Assembly: GCA_948739805.1 (NCBI GenBank)
Contig: CAPYID010000012.1
Span: 1-51,458 of the forward strand
Direction: 5' to 3'
From: an uncultured Clostridia bacterium
GTDB lineage: Bacteria > Bacillota > Clostridia > TANB77 > CAG-508
DNA: 51,458 nucleotides
Each line of letters begins with the position of its first letter. Positions within the stretch are counted from its first letter, which is position 1. A program made the translations under genes and the position numbers. The notes under the pieces are model-generated. The model ran no database searches, was not told the DNA's origin, and worked only from the letters and a program-made list of their open reading frames with translations. This document shows positions 8,822-16,461 of this stretch, piece after piece.

Positions 8822-9483
8822 AAAAAAAGATATGTAATCAATATTATTTCTCTGTAGAGGGCGAAACTGAAAAATGGTATTTTGAACATTTGCAAAAATT
8901 AATAAATAATACAGACGACATACCATTTAAAGTCAGTTTTCATCTACAGATAGGTAAATCTATTATTAGTAGAGCAAAATCAATACCAGCACTATATGAA
9001 TCAACCAAAGTATTCCATATTTGTGATTATGAGAGCAATGATGAAAGTCATGTAAAACAATTTAATAAGGTTTTAGAAGACTTAAAAAATGTAAAAGAAA
9101 TAAACGATAATATTGAATATAAATTAGGATATAGCAATTTTTCATTTGATTTATGGATTATTTTACATAAAAGGCAACAAATAGGCTCAGTAAATCATAG
9201 AAAACAATATGTGGATGGAATTAATAAAGCTTATAATGAAAAGTTTCAGTTTATAAATGATTACAAAGAAGAAAAGAATTTTAAAAGAATACTATCAAAA
9301 ATAAGTTTGAGTGATGTTATTACAGCAGTAAACAATGGAAATGAGATTAGAAAGAAAAATGAACAATATTCAAAAGATAATTATAGAAAATATGGTCAAT
9401 TTGAATATTATACGGAAAATCCTGATATGACAATAAATGAATGCGTTGAGCAGATATTAAAGGAATGTGAAGCAATAAAATAA
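8818..9483 (+). CDS. RloB-like protein
   Basis: A 221-aa RloB-domain protein. The N-terminal stretch FSVEGETEKWYFEHL is the family hallmark and resembles the first acidic motif of Toprim-like nucleases. HICDYES near residue 65 and the LGYSNFSFDLWIILH segment are also typical. RloB-type proteins are usually encoded with an AAA ATPase, as here with an ATGA overlap, and are thought to be the nuclease effector of an abortive-infection pair. The exact target is unknown. Confidence 0.82.
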   Translation: MKKKICNQYYFSVEGETEKWYFEHLQKLINNTDDIPFKVSFHLQIGKSIISRAKSIPALYESTKVFHICDYESNDESHVKQFNKVLEDLKNVKEINDNIEYKLGYSNFSFDLWIILHKRQQIGSVNHRKQYVDGINKAYNEKFQFINDYKEEKNFKRILSKISLSDVITAVNNGNEIRKKNEQYSKDNYRKYGQFEYYTENPDMTINECVEQILKECEAIK

Positions 9484-9509
9484 TAAATTTGTTAATTTAT
9501 TTCAATTAT

Positions 9510-9557
9510 AAAAGAATGTTAAGTAGGGATAAACTTAATGTTCTTTTATTTTTTATG
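9510..9557 (+). terminator. Terminator after the RloA/RloB-like operon
   Basis: Arms 9510-9524 and 9533-9547 pair over 15 bp with two wobble pairs and an 8-nt loop, followed by ATTTTTTAT. It isolates the cargo operon from the recombinase gene. Confidence 0.85.
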
Positions 9558-9585
9558 AATCATACATATAAAGAAGAGGTGTAGT

Positions 9586-9723
9586 ATGATTGTAGAAGAA
9601 TATAAAAGTGAATCTACATTAATTAGATTTGATGATAGAGATATTGGTACAAAGGAAGAGAATAAAGAAACATTAAATATATTATTAAGTTTAACAATGA
9701 AGAAAATCTCAGAATATACTTGA
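9586..9723 (+). CDS. 45-aa ORF upstream of the recombinase
   Basis: A short acidic ORF (MIVEEYKSESTLIRFDDRD...) preceded by AAGAGGT. It sits between the cargo terminator and the serine recombinase, separated from the latter by 74 nt. I do not recognise it. The position suggests a small accessory protein of the recombinase, for example a directionality factor, but nothing in the sequence proves this. Confidence 0.5.
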   Translation: MIVEEYKSESTLIRFDDRDIGTKEENKETLNILLSLTMKKISEYT

Positions 9724-9797
9724 AACGATTTGTAATTTTATTTAACCTATGCTAAACTCACAACAGTTGAATAAAATTAACAAAGGAAGGAGGTATT

Positions 9798-11402
9798 TTG
9801 CAAGATATATATAATGGTTATTCAAACGAAAAAGTATTAGATGTTTTAGGTAAATATGCAATTTATTTAAGAAAATCAAGAGCAGATATGGAAGCAGAAT
9901 CCAAAGGCGAAGGAGAGACATTAGCGAGACATGAACATATATTATTAGATTTAGCAAGTAGAAAAGGACTAAAAATAGGAAAAATATACAGGGAAATAGT
10001 AAGTGGAGATACCATTGAAGCAAGACCACAAATGCAAGAATTATTATCAGATGTCAAAGCTGGAAAATGGAAAGGCGTATTAGTTGTAGAAGTAGAAAGA
10101 TTGGCTCGTGGGGAAACTATGGATCAAGGAATTGTTGCAAAAGCTTTTAAAATATCTAATACAAAAATAATTACGCCAATGAAAATCTACGATCCAAATG
10201 ATGAATTTGATGAAGAATATTTTGAATTTGGATTATTTATGTCTAGGAGAGAATATAAAGTAATTAATCGAAGATTACAAAGGGGTAGATTATTATCAGT
10301 TAATGAAGGAAAATATGTTGGAAGTATTGCACCATTTGGATATGATAGAGTTAAAATAAAAGGCGACAAAGGATATACATTAAGGAAAAATTCAGAGGCT
10401 AATACAGTAAAAATAATGTATGATTTATATGCTTATGATGATTTATCATTGCATGAGGTAGCTAGAAAATTAAATGAAATGGGATTAAAACCTAGAAAAA
10501 ATAATGAGTGGACTGTAGCTAGTGTGAAAGACATATTGGCGAATCCTGTATATATAGGTAAAGTAAAATGGAATGCAAGGAAAGAAGTAAAAGTATATAA
10601 AAAGGAAAAACTTGTAAAAACTAGACCAAGAAATGGGGATTATATATTGGCAGATGGATTACACAAAGCTATAATTGATGATAAAACATGGAATATTGTT
10701 TCTGCAAAAAGAAGCCTTAATTCAGCACCAGTAGTACATAATAATGTAGTACAAAACCCACTATGTGGTTTAGTTATATGTGCTAAATGTGGTAAAAAAA
10801 TGAAAAGAAGATCATATAGCAAGTATAGTAAAGAACCAACTTTATATTGTGCAAATTCTAAATGTGATAATGTAGGAACAAAATTTCATTTTGTAGAAGA
10901 AAAAGTTTTGGATGGGTTAAAAAAATGGCTAGAGCAATATAAATTTGATTATCAACAACATATAGAAAAAATAAATCATAATAAAATTGAATCTATCGAA
11001 GAAACTATAGCATCGCTAGAGGCAGAGGTAAAAAAGGAAAATGATAAATTATTGAGTATATTTAATTTTTTAGAAGATGGAACTTATACAAAGGAAATGT
11101 TTAAAGCTAGAAGTGAATCTGTATCACAAAATGTAGCAAAAATTAATAATTCTATTAAAGAATATAAAACAAAATTATCACAGGAAAAGATAGTTGATAA
11201 GGAAAAAGAGGTATTAGTACCTAAAATTGAAAATCTTCTTGATGTATACAATTTATTACAAACAGCAGAAGAAAAAAATGATTTATTTAAAACAGTTTTA
11301 ACTCAAGTAACATATTTAAAAACTGAGAAATCAATAAGAAAAGATTCAGATCCAACAAATTTTATTATAAATTTATATCCTAAAATTAATAAAGCAGTTT
11401 AG
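9798..11402 (+). CDS. Large serine recombinase of the cotJC element
   Basis: A 534-aa large serine recombinase. The resolvase domain has catalytic Ser27 in YLRKSRAD, then EVERLARGET. A recombinase domain follows (PFGYDRVKIKG..., NPVYIGKVKWNARK), then a zinc ribbon with two Cys pairs (CAKCGKKM, and later YCANSKC) and a C-terminal coiled coil rich in Lys and Glu (about 390-480). This is the architecture of the integrases that excise skin-type elements. It starts at TTG 9798, 3-4 nt after a perfect AAGGAGGT; I see no good ATG. It ends about 190 nt before the right attachment core. It probably excises the element and restores cotJC. Confidence 0.93.
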   Translation: MQDIYNGYSNEKVLDVLGKYAIYLRKSRADMEAESKGEGETLARHEHILLDLASRKGLKIGKIYREIVSGDTIEARPQMQELLSDVKAGKWKGVLVVEVERLARGETMDQGIVAKAFKISNTKIITPMKIYDPNDEFDEEYFEFGLFMSRREYKVINRRLQRGRLLSVNEGKYVGSIAPFGYDRVKIKGDKGYTLRKNSEANTVKIMYDLYAYDDLSLHEVARKLNEMGLKPRKNNEWTVASVKDILANPVYIGKVKWNARKEVKVYKKEKLVKTRPRNGDYILADGLHKAIIDDKTWNIVSAKRSLNSAPVVHNNVVQNPLCGLVICAKCGKKMKRRSYSKYSKEPTLYCANSKCDNVGTKFHFVEEKVLDGLKKWLEQYKFDYQQHIEKINHNKIESIEETIASLEAEVKKENDKLLSIFNFLEDGTYTKEMFKARSESVSQNVAKINNSIKEYKTKLSQEKIVDKEKEVLVPKIENLLDVYNLLQTAEEKNDLFKTVLTQVTYLKTEKSIRKDSDPTNFIINLYPKINKAV

Positions 11403-11575
11403 CAAATTTTATGATATAATAAAAGACATGATGATTCAACAAATATAAAATTAGACGATATATACATGACAATAAATTAATTTAATTTTTTTTAAGTCTC
11501 AAACGACTTCATTTTGGTTCAAACAATATGTACATAATGAGGACGTTTAAGGGGGTTATTTGTTAATTTTATCAA

Positions 11576-11594
11576 CAAACGACCTCCTAAGGAA
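11576..11594. other. Right inner arm of the attachment site
   Basis: CAAACGAC (11576-11583) is the exact inverse of GTCGTTTG at 7389-7396. In the excised circle these arms would flank the core at 11 and 8 nt, giving a symmetric attP. Another direct copy of CAAACGAC occurs at 11500-11507. The remainder of 11403-11594 shows no gene. Confidence 0.65.
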
Positions 11595-11609
11595 CTAATT
11601 CTTCTGTAC
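11595..11609. repeat. Right attachment core repeat
   Basis: CTAATTCTTCTGTAC, identical to the left core. It overlaps the last native cotJC codons of the 5' part (GTEEL), after which the frame runs into the element and stops (VP then TAG at 11587-11589). Confidence 0.9.
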
Positions 11610-11793
11610 CAATATCATTTAATATAGCTTTAGCATTTTGGTCTGGCATTCCAAATCTTTGACTTAGATATCTTAAAGAAGCAGCAAGTTCTCCATCTGG
11701 ACCTCCATATTGAGAAATTATTACTTTAGCTAATCTTGGATCAGGCGTCTTTATATTTATTGGATATTGTAAAATCTTTTTATAATCCCACAT
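11595..11793 (-). CDS. cotJC: cotJC 5' part (N-terminal CotJC)
   Basis: Residues 1-66 of CotJC: MWDYKKILQYP, then ISQYGGPDGELAASLRYLSQRF and NDIGTEEL. Both are hallmark CotJC sequences with ligand Glu residues. The conventional start is ATG 11793, which has a G-rich site (AAAGGGGG) 11 nt upstream and lies 2 nt after the cotJB stop. Without excision the product is only about 68 aa, ending in two element-derived codons. Joined to the part at 6860-7365 it gives a complete 234-aa protein. Confidence 0.92.
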
Positions 11794-11795
11794 AA

Positions 11796-12116
11796 TTACA
11801 TAATCCCCCTTTCCCAAGGCCATGGTTCTTCAAGCCATCTCCATTTTTTACATGGATAATTTGCAGTTAATGGACCATAAACTCTTTGATATTCAGTTTC
11901 TAGTTCTCTTAATGTTCTTGAATAATTATTATGCAAACATAGAGCTTTAGAGTCATCTGGATGAGTATCTAGATATAAATTTAATTCATCTAAAGCAAAA
12001 TCATATTCTTTTATTTGCATTAACATTTCTCTTCTAGTTTTGTCAAAATCATTTTCATGACAATCACAGCAACAATTTCTTTCTTCTATATTGTTTTCAC
12101 AGCATTCGTTATTCAT
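11796..12116 (-). CDS. cotJB: Spore coat protein CotJB
   Basis: A 106-aa CotJB. The C-terminal part carries the family signature: DFALDELNLYLDTHPDD, then YGPLTANYP and WLEEPWPWE. The N-terminal 28 residues are Cys/Asn/Glu-rich (CCENNIEERNCCCDCHEND), unlike the Bacillus protein, and may bind metal or crosslink in the coat. It overlaps cotJA by 4 nt and precedes cotJC by 2 nt, so the three are one mother-cell operon. Confidence 0.9.
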   Translation of the reverse strand: MNNECCENNIEERNCCCDCHENDFDKTRREMLMQIKEYDFALDELNLYLDTHPDDSKALCLHNNYSRTLRELETEYQRVYGPLTANYPCKKWRWLEEPWPWERGIM

Positions 12117-12478
12117 CCATTACACCCCTCTCCAATATCGTTAGTATCTTTAATAAAGTTTATAAAATCGATTGATTGACAAGGATAATATGGGTCAACC
12201 AATTCAGGGAATATAGTTCCCTTTTTTAATCCAACACAAGGTACAAAAGTTTTATCCATATGTTGAATAGGAACATAGCTTTGAGCAAACATTGGGTTAT
12301 ATGGGAATATATCTCCACAACAGTTATCATCATCATATCCACAACCACAATCGTCATTGTTATTGCAACAACAATTATTTGAAACATCATTACATATTGT
12401 TTCATAATCACAAGAATTGTTATTATCCATATTATTCATAGGACAACAGCAATTACGTCTACATCTACGAGTGAACAC
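12113..12478 (-). CDS. cotJA: Spore coat protein CotJA
   Basis: A 121-aa CotJA-type protein. The C-terminal half has the conserved AQSYVPIQHMDKTFVP and GTIFPELVDPY. The N-terminal 55 residues are extremely rich in Cys, Asn and Asp (repeated CC, CGCGYDDDNCCG); the CGCGY motif recurs in the CotJC tail, suggesting shared metal or disulfide chemistry. It begins at GTG 12478 behind AAGGAGG. It is the first gene of the cotJABC operon on the minus strand. I cannot name a sigma-E/K promoter with confidence in the 120-nt upstream gap. Confidence 0.85.
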   Translation of the reverse strand: MFTRRCRRNCCCPMNNMDNNNSCDYETICNDVSNNCCCNNNDDCGCGYDDDNCCGDIFPYNPMFAQSYVPIQHMDKTFVPCVGLKKGTIFPELVDPYYPCQSIDFINFIKDTNDIGEGCNG

Positions 12479-12597
12479 TATTATTTCCTCCTTATAAGTT
12501 TTTATGATATAGGAAGCTAATTCCTTTAATTATCATTATTATAAAATATGCAAAATTATCGAAAATTGTTAAAAAATAGAGAAAGGAATGATTTAAA

Positions 12598-13257
12598 ATA
12601 GAAATTTTAGATTTTTTATTAGAATTAATATATCCAAATGCCTGTGGGATTTGTGAAGAAATACATAAAAATAGTTTGTGCGGAAATTGTAAAGAACAAA
12701 TAGATAAACTAGTTATAGGAAAGATTGATAATTATGAAAATAAAACTGATAAATTTTTTAATAAACATGGATACATATTTAAATATGAAGGACAAATTCG
12801 AAAATTATTGATAGATTATAAATTTAACGATAAGCCATATTTATATAAAACATTTGCAAGTATTATTTTAAGTAATGAAAAAATAATTAATTTTATAAAT
12901 AATTATGAAATAATTATTCCTGTACCTATTCATAAGAAAAGACTTAATAGTAGAGGATATAATCAAAGTGAATTATTAGTAAGAGAAATAAGTCGAAAAT
13001 CAAAAAATATTAAATTTATAAATAATTTATTAATTAAAACAAAAAATAATGTCGCACAAAGTACTTTATCTAAGGAAGATAGAGTTTTAAATGTTAAAAA
13101 TATTTATAAAGTTCAAAATAACGATTTAATTAAAGGGAAAAGTATAATTTTATTAGATGACATATATACAACTGGAAATACTGTAAATGAATGTTCAAGA
13201 ATTTTAAAAGAGAATGGGGCTAGAGAAATAGGAATTTTTACTATTTCAAAAGATTAA
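12598..13257 (+). CDS. comF: ComF family phosphoribosyltransferase-like protein, probable AUA start
   Basis: A ComF/GntX-type protein of about 219 aa, associated with DNA uptake. Near the N-terminus two Cys pairs (CGIC and CGNC) form the zinc ribbon. The PRTase fold has PVPIHKKRLNSRGYNQ and the PRPP loop ILLDDIYTTGNTV. The family-like N-terminus IEILDFLLELIYPNACGIC continues upstream of the first TTG (12676) to ATA 12598. A stop lies just beyond at 12589, and AAAGG is 10 nt upstream of ATA. I therefore propose an AUA start. A TTG start would lose the first Cys pair. Confidence 0.8.
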   Translation: MEILDFLLELIYPNACGICEEIHKNSLCGNCKEQIDKLVIGKIDNYENKTDKFFNKHGYIFKYEGQIRKLLIDYKFNDKPYLYKTFASIILSNEKIINFINNYEIIIPVPIHKKRLNSRGYNQSELLVREISRKSKNIKFINNLLIKTKNNVAQSTLSKEDRVLNVKNIYKVQNNDLIKGKSIILLDDIYTTGNTVNECSRILKENGAREIGIFTISKD

Positions 13258-13415
13258 AAATTATATTTAAATAAAATGCATAAAATTTTCCTCAAGTGTA
13301 ATAATAAGTTTATAAAAACAAAATTTATTTCTACATAAATTGCAATTATATAAAATGCAATTTACTAGAAACTAAAATGAATATACTAAAATTAACTTAA
13401 AGGAGGAAAAGCCAA

Positions 13416-13971
13416 ATGAAAGCAACTGGAGTAGTAAGAAGAATAGATGATTTAGGAAGAATCGTAATCCCAAAGGAAATAAGAAGAGTACTTCATATAA
13501 AAGAACGGAGACCCATTAGAAATTTTTACAGATAGAGAAGGAGGAGTAATCTTAAAAAAATATTCTCCTATTGGAGAACTTTCAGAATTTGCTTCTGGAT
13601 ATACAGAGACATTATCAAAAACAACAGGACATATTGCTTGTATTACAGATAAAGATACAGTTATTGCTGTTTCAGGTGGACCTAAAAAGGAATTTTTAGA
13701 ACAAAATTTGTCATCTGAATTAGAACAATTATTAGAAGACAAAGAAGTGTATACAAGCAGTGAAAATAATGAAATATCAATACCAATAACTCAAAATGAT
13801 AATAAAGATAGAAAGTTTAATTCTCAAGTAGTATATCCTATAATTTCTCAAGGAGATGTTATTGGAAGTGTAATTTTAATGTCTAAAGATGCTCAAACAA
13901 AAATGGGTGATACAGAATATAAATTAGTTCAATCAGCAGCAGGATTTTTAGGAAATCAAATGGAAATATAA
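13416..13971 (+). CDS. spoVT: Stage V sporulation regulator SpoVT; +1 shift at CGG 13506
   Basis: A forespore regulator of the AbrB family with a C-terminal GAF-like domain, 184 aa after correction (SpoVT is about 178). The swapped-hairpin domain MKATGVVRRIDDLGRIVIPK is intact up to LHIKE. The in-frame codon CGG (codon 31) then breaks the frame, and a stop follows within ten codons. Skipping the C gives HIKEGDPLEIFTDREGG, exactly the AbrB/SpoVT continuation, and then the GAF domain to NQMEI. AGGAGG lies 8 nt upstream of the ATG. It is monocistronic, with a terminator hairpin just downstream. Confidence 0.92.
13506..13509 (+). other. CGG +1 frameshift site in spoVT
   Basis: Frame 0 reads AAA GAA CGG AGA; the restored frame is GAA (C)GGA GAC CCA, encoding E G D P. 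The Gly is the invariant turn residue of the AbrB domain (EGDPLEI). Confidence 0.92.
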
Positions 13972-13976
13972 AAAAT

Positions 13977-14008
13977 AAGGCTTATGCAAATTGTTGTGCA
14001 TAAGCCTT
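13977..14008 (+). terminator. Terminator after spoVT
   Basis: A perfect 12-bp stem: AAGGCTTATGCA (13977-13988) with TGCATAAGCCTT (13997-14008) and an 8-nt loop. It is followed by a weak T/A-rich tail. Confidence 0.75.
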
Positions 14009-14102
14009 TAAAATAATATTATAAAAAATATAATATTATAATTGAAATTTATTAAATTATATTATATAATTTAATTAGTATATATAAAAAAGAGGGTAGA
14101 TT

Positions 14103-15863
14103 ATGAAAGCAATTGAAATTAGAAACAAATACTTAAATTATTTTAAATCAAAGGGACATGTTGTTATACCAAGTGCACCATTAATTCCAGAAAATGATGC
14201 ATCTGTTTTATTTACAACGGCAGGTATGCAACCATTAGTCCCTTATTTATTAGGACAAAAACATCCTAATGGAACTCGTCTTACAGATTATCAAAAGTGT
14301 CTAAGAACTGTTGATATAGATGAAGTAGGAGATAATAGACATTTAACATATTTTGAAATGCTAGGAAATTGGTCATTAGGAGACTATTTTAAAGAAGAAT
14401 CTATTAGTATGAGTTATGAATTTTTAACAAAAGAATTAGGTATTCCAGTAGAAAAATTATCTGTAACATGTTTTGCAGGAGATTCTGATTGCGCTAGAGA
14501 TGAAGAAAGTGCAAAAGTTTGGAAAAAAGTAGGAGTACCAGAAGAAAAAATATATTTTTTTGGAAAAGATGATAACTGGTGGATAGCAGGAGAAAACGGA
14601 CCTTGTGGACCAGATACTGAAATGTTTTATGATACAGGTAAACCAAAATGTTCTTCAGAATGTAACCCATCTTGTGGTTGTGGTAAATATGTTGAAATTT
14701 GGAATAATGTATTTATGGAATTTTATAAAAATGAAGATGGTACATATAAAAAATTATCACAAAAAAATGTAGACACAGGCTTAGGACTTGAAAGAATAAA
14801 CATGTTATTACAAGGAAAAGAAACTCCTTATGATACAGAACTTTTTGTACCAGTAATGGACAAGTTATTAGAATTAACTCCATATAAAGAAAATATTCAA
14901 AGTAGAAGAATAGTAGCAGAACATTTACGTGCAAGTATGATGATTATTTCAGACGGAGGAAGACCATCAAATATTGATAGAGGATACATATTAAGAAGAT
15001 TAATACGTAGGATGATAAGACACTTAAATAAACTTGAAATAAACTTAAATGAAATATCTACATTAGTAGATGTTTATAAAGATACTCTAGGAGAAATGTA
15101 TCCTGATTTAGTATTAAAAAATAAAGAAATTAAACAAGTTATAATAGACGAAAAGGATAAATTTGTAAAAACACTTGAACATGGTCAAAGAGAGTTAGAA
15201 AAGGTTTTAAACAGAGCAAAACAAGAAAATAAAACTATATTAGAAACATCAACTGTATTCAATCTTTATGAAACCTATGGATTCCCACCAGAAGTTACAA
15301 AAGAAATTGCAGAAGAACAGGGATATTCAGTAGATTTAAAAGAAATTGATAAACTATTTAAAGAGCATCAAGAAAAATCTAAAACTGGTTCTGATAAAAA
15401 GTTTAAAGGTGGATTAAGTGGAAGTGGAGAAATGGAAACGAAATATCATACAGCTACACACCTTTTGAATGCTGCATTAAAAGTAATTTTAGGTCCAGAG
15501 ACACATCAAGCTGGAAGTAATATAACTCCAGAAAGAATGAGATTTGACTTTCCTTGTGACCATAAATTAACTGATGATGAAAAAAAGAAAATCGAAGACT
15601 TAATTAATGAATGGATAGAAGAAGGGTTAAACGTTACAAATACAGAAATGAAGAAGGAAGATGCAGTAGCAACAGGTGCAGAAGCAATGTTTATAGAAAG
15701 ATATCCAGATATTGTAACAGTTTATACAATAGGTGATGTATCAAAAGAAATATGTATGGGACCACATGTAGAAAATACAAAAGTATTAGGACATTTCAAA
15801 ATTCAAAAAGAAGAAGCATCATCAGCGGGTGTACGTAGAATCAAAGCTGTTTTAATAAATTGA
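14103..15863 (+). CDS. alaS: Alanyl-tRNA synthetase, short form without C-Ala domain
   Basis: A 586-aa alanine-tRNA ligase. The class II catalytic domain has FTTAGMQPLVPYL and HLTYFEMLGNWSLGDYF. The editing domain keeps the zinc motifs HTATH and CMGPH. The protein ends right after the editing domain (SSAGVRRIKAVLIN). Standard bacterial AlaRS is about 870 aa, so the C-terminal oligomerisation domain is missing. The frame ends at a clean TGA with no downstream homologous sequence, so this is a natural short form. An insert with clustered Cys (CSSECNPSCGCG) around residue 185 is also seen in short forms. GAGGG precedes the ATG. Confidence 0.9.
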   Translation: MKAIEIRNKYLNYFKSKGHVVIPSAPLIPENDASVLFTTAGMQPLVPYLLGQKHPNGTRLTDYQKCLRTVDIDEVGDNRHLTYFEMLGNWSLGDYFKEESISMSYEFLTKELGIPVEKLSVTCFAGDSDCARDEESAKVWKKVGVPEEKIYFFGKDDNWWIAGENGPCGPDTEMFYDTGKPKCSSECNPSCGCGKYVEIWNNVFMEFYKNEDGTYKKLSQKNVDTGLGLERINMLLQGKETPYDTELFVPVMDKLLELTPYKENIQSRRIVAEHLRASMMIISDGGRPSNIDRGYILRRLIRRMIRHLNKLEINLNEISTLVDVYKDTLGEMYPDLVLKNKEIKQVIIDEKDKFVKTLEHGQRELEKVLNRAKQENKTILETSTVFNLYETYGFPPEVTKEIAEEQGYSVDLKEIDKLFKEHQEKSKTGSDKKFKGGLSGSGEMETKYHTATHLLNAALKVILGPETHQAGSNITPERMRFDFPCDHKLTDDEKKKIEDLINEWIEEGLNVTNTEMKKEDAVATGAEAMFIERYPDIVTVYTIGDVSKEICMGPHVENTKVLGHFKIQKEEASSAGVRRIKAVLIN

Positions 15864-15910
15864 AAAATAATTTATATTCTTTTTAAATAGACAATTTAAT
15901 TATATGAGAT

Positions 15911-15948
15911 GTAGGGGCGAGCATTGCTCGTCCATGCCAAAGAATTTT
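15911..15948. repeat. Interspersed hairpin repeat, copy 1
   Basis: GTAGGGGCGA, a variable self-complementary core, TCGTCC, a short spacer and AAAGAATTT. The same frame of conserved boxes recurs at 26361-26399, and the left box recurs in part at 19047-19062. The arms GCGAGC/GCTCGT are complementary, forming a small hairpin. Resembles the palindromic GTAGGGGCGA repeats common in Firmicute intergenic regions. Confidence 0.7.
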
Positions 15949-15986
15949 TTAAAATATTAAGAGTATATAGAAAGGAAATAAATGAC

Positions 15987-16331
15987 ATGAATGATTGTAT
16001 ATTTTGCAAAATAATAAATAGGGAGATTCCATCAGATATAGTTTATGAGGATGAAAATGTACTAGCATTTAAAGACATAACTCCTCAAATGCCAATACAT
16101 ATACTAGTTATTCCTAAAAGGCACATTAAATCAATAGCTGACTTAAAAGTAGAAGATGAAAATTTAACTGGAAAAATATTTACAGCAATAAATAAAATAG
16201 CTAAAGACATAGGAATACACAAAACAGGATTTAGAATAATATCTAACTGCGGAGAAGATGCAGGACAGACAGTAAAACATTTGCATTTTCATATATTAGC
16301 AGGAGAAAAAATGTCAGAAGAAATAATTTAA
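15987..16331 (+). CDS. HIT family nucleotide-binding protein
   Basis: A 114-aa histidine-triad protein (HINT/PKCI type), a nucleoside phosphoramidase or dinucleotide hydrolase. CIFCKI opens the protein and the triad HLHFHIL is near the C-terminus. I chose ATG 15987 because AAAGGA is 10 nt upstream. An in-frame upstream extension to 15924 runs through the hairpin repeat and is unlikely to be translated. A decayed copy of its 3' end lies just downstream. Confidence 0.88.
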   Translation: MNDCIFCKIINREIPSDIVYEDENVLAFKDITPQMPIHILVIPKRHIKSIADLKVEDENLTGKIFTAINKIAKDIGIHKTGFRIISNCGEDAGQTVKHLHFHILAGEKMSEEII

Positions 16332-16373
16332 GCTCATGAAAAATTTATGAAATAAATTTTGCTAGAGTTAATA

Positions 16374-16432
16374 AAGGACAGACAGTAACTTGAATTTTCA
16401 TATATTGACAGAAGAAAAATTTATTTAATTTT
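16374..16432 (+). pseudogene. Decayed duplicate of the HIT gene 3' end
   Basis: GGACAGACAGTAA (16376-16388) and TTTTCATATATT (16395-16406) repeat the HIT coding sequence at 16263-16275 and 16286-16297 in the same order, with deletions and stops between. It is too degraded to encode a protein and marks a past tandem duplication. Confidence 0.65.
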
Positions 16433-16461
16433 ACTTATAATATTAGAAGAAAGGTAATCAT

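Larger units (their letters stand above)
7366..11609. mobile_element. cotJC-intervening element with serine recombinase and RloA/RloB-like cargo
   Basis: A 4229-bp element bounded by the 15-bp direct repeat CTAATTCTTCTGTAC (7366-7380 and 11595-11609). It contains, left to right, a promoter, an AAA ATPase gene, a rloB-like gene, a terminator, a 45-aa ORF and a large serine recombinase. Deleting one repeat plus the insert rebuilds cotJC: 199 nt plus 506 nt is 705 nt, a whole number of codons, and the junction reads NDIGTEELAHLEM as in intact CotJC proteins. Known relatives in concept are skin (sigK) and the intervening elements of other sporulation genes. Excision in the mother cell during sporulation is inferred. 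Confidence 0.92.

Noticed and set aside
15924..15986. Longer HIT protein starting at 15924
   Set aside because: The extension lies in the interspersed repeat and has no RBS; ATG 15987 has AAAGGA and matches the family start.
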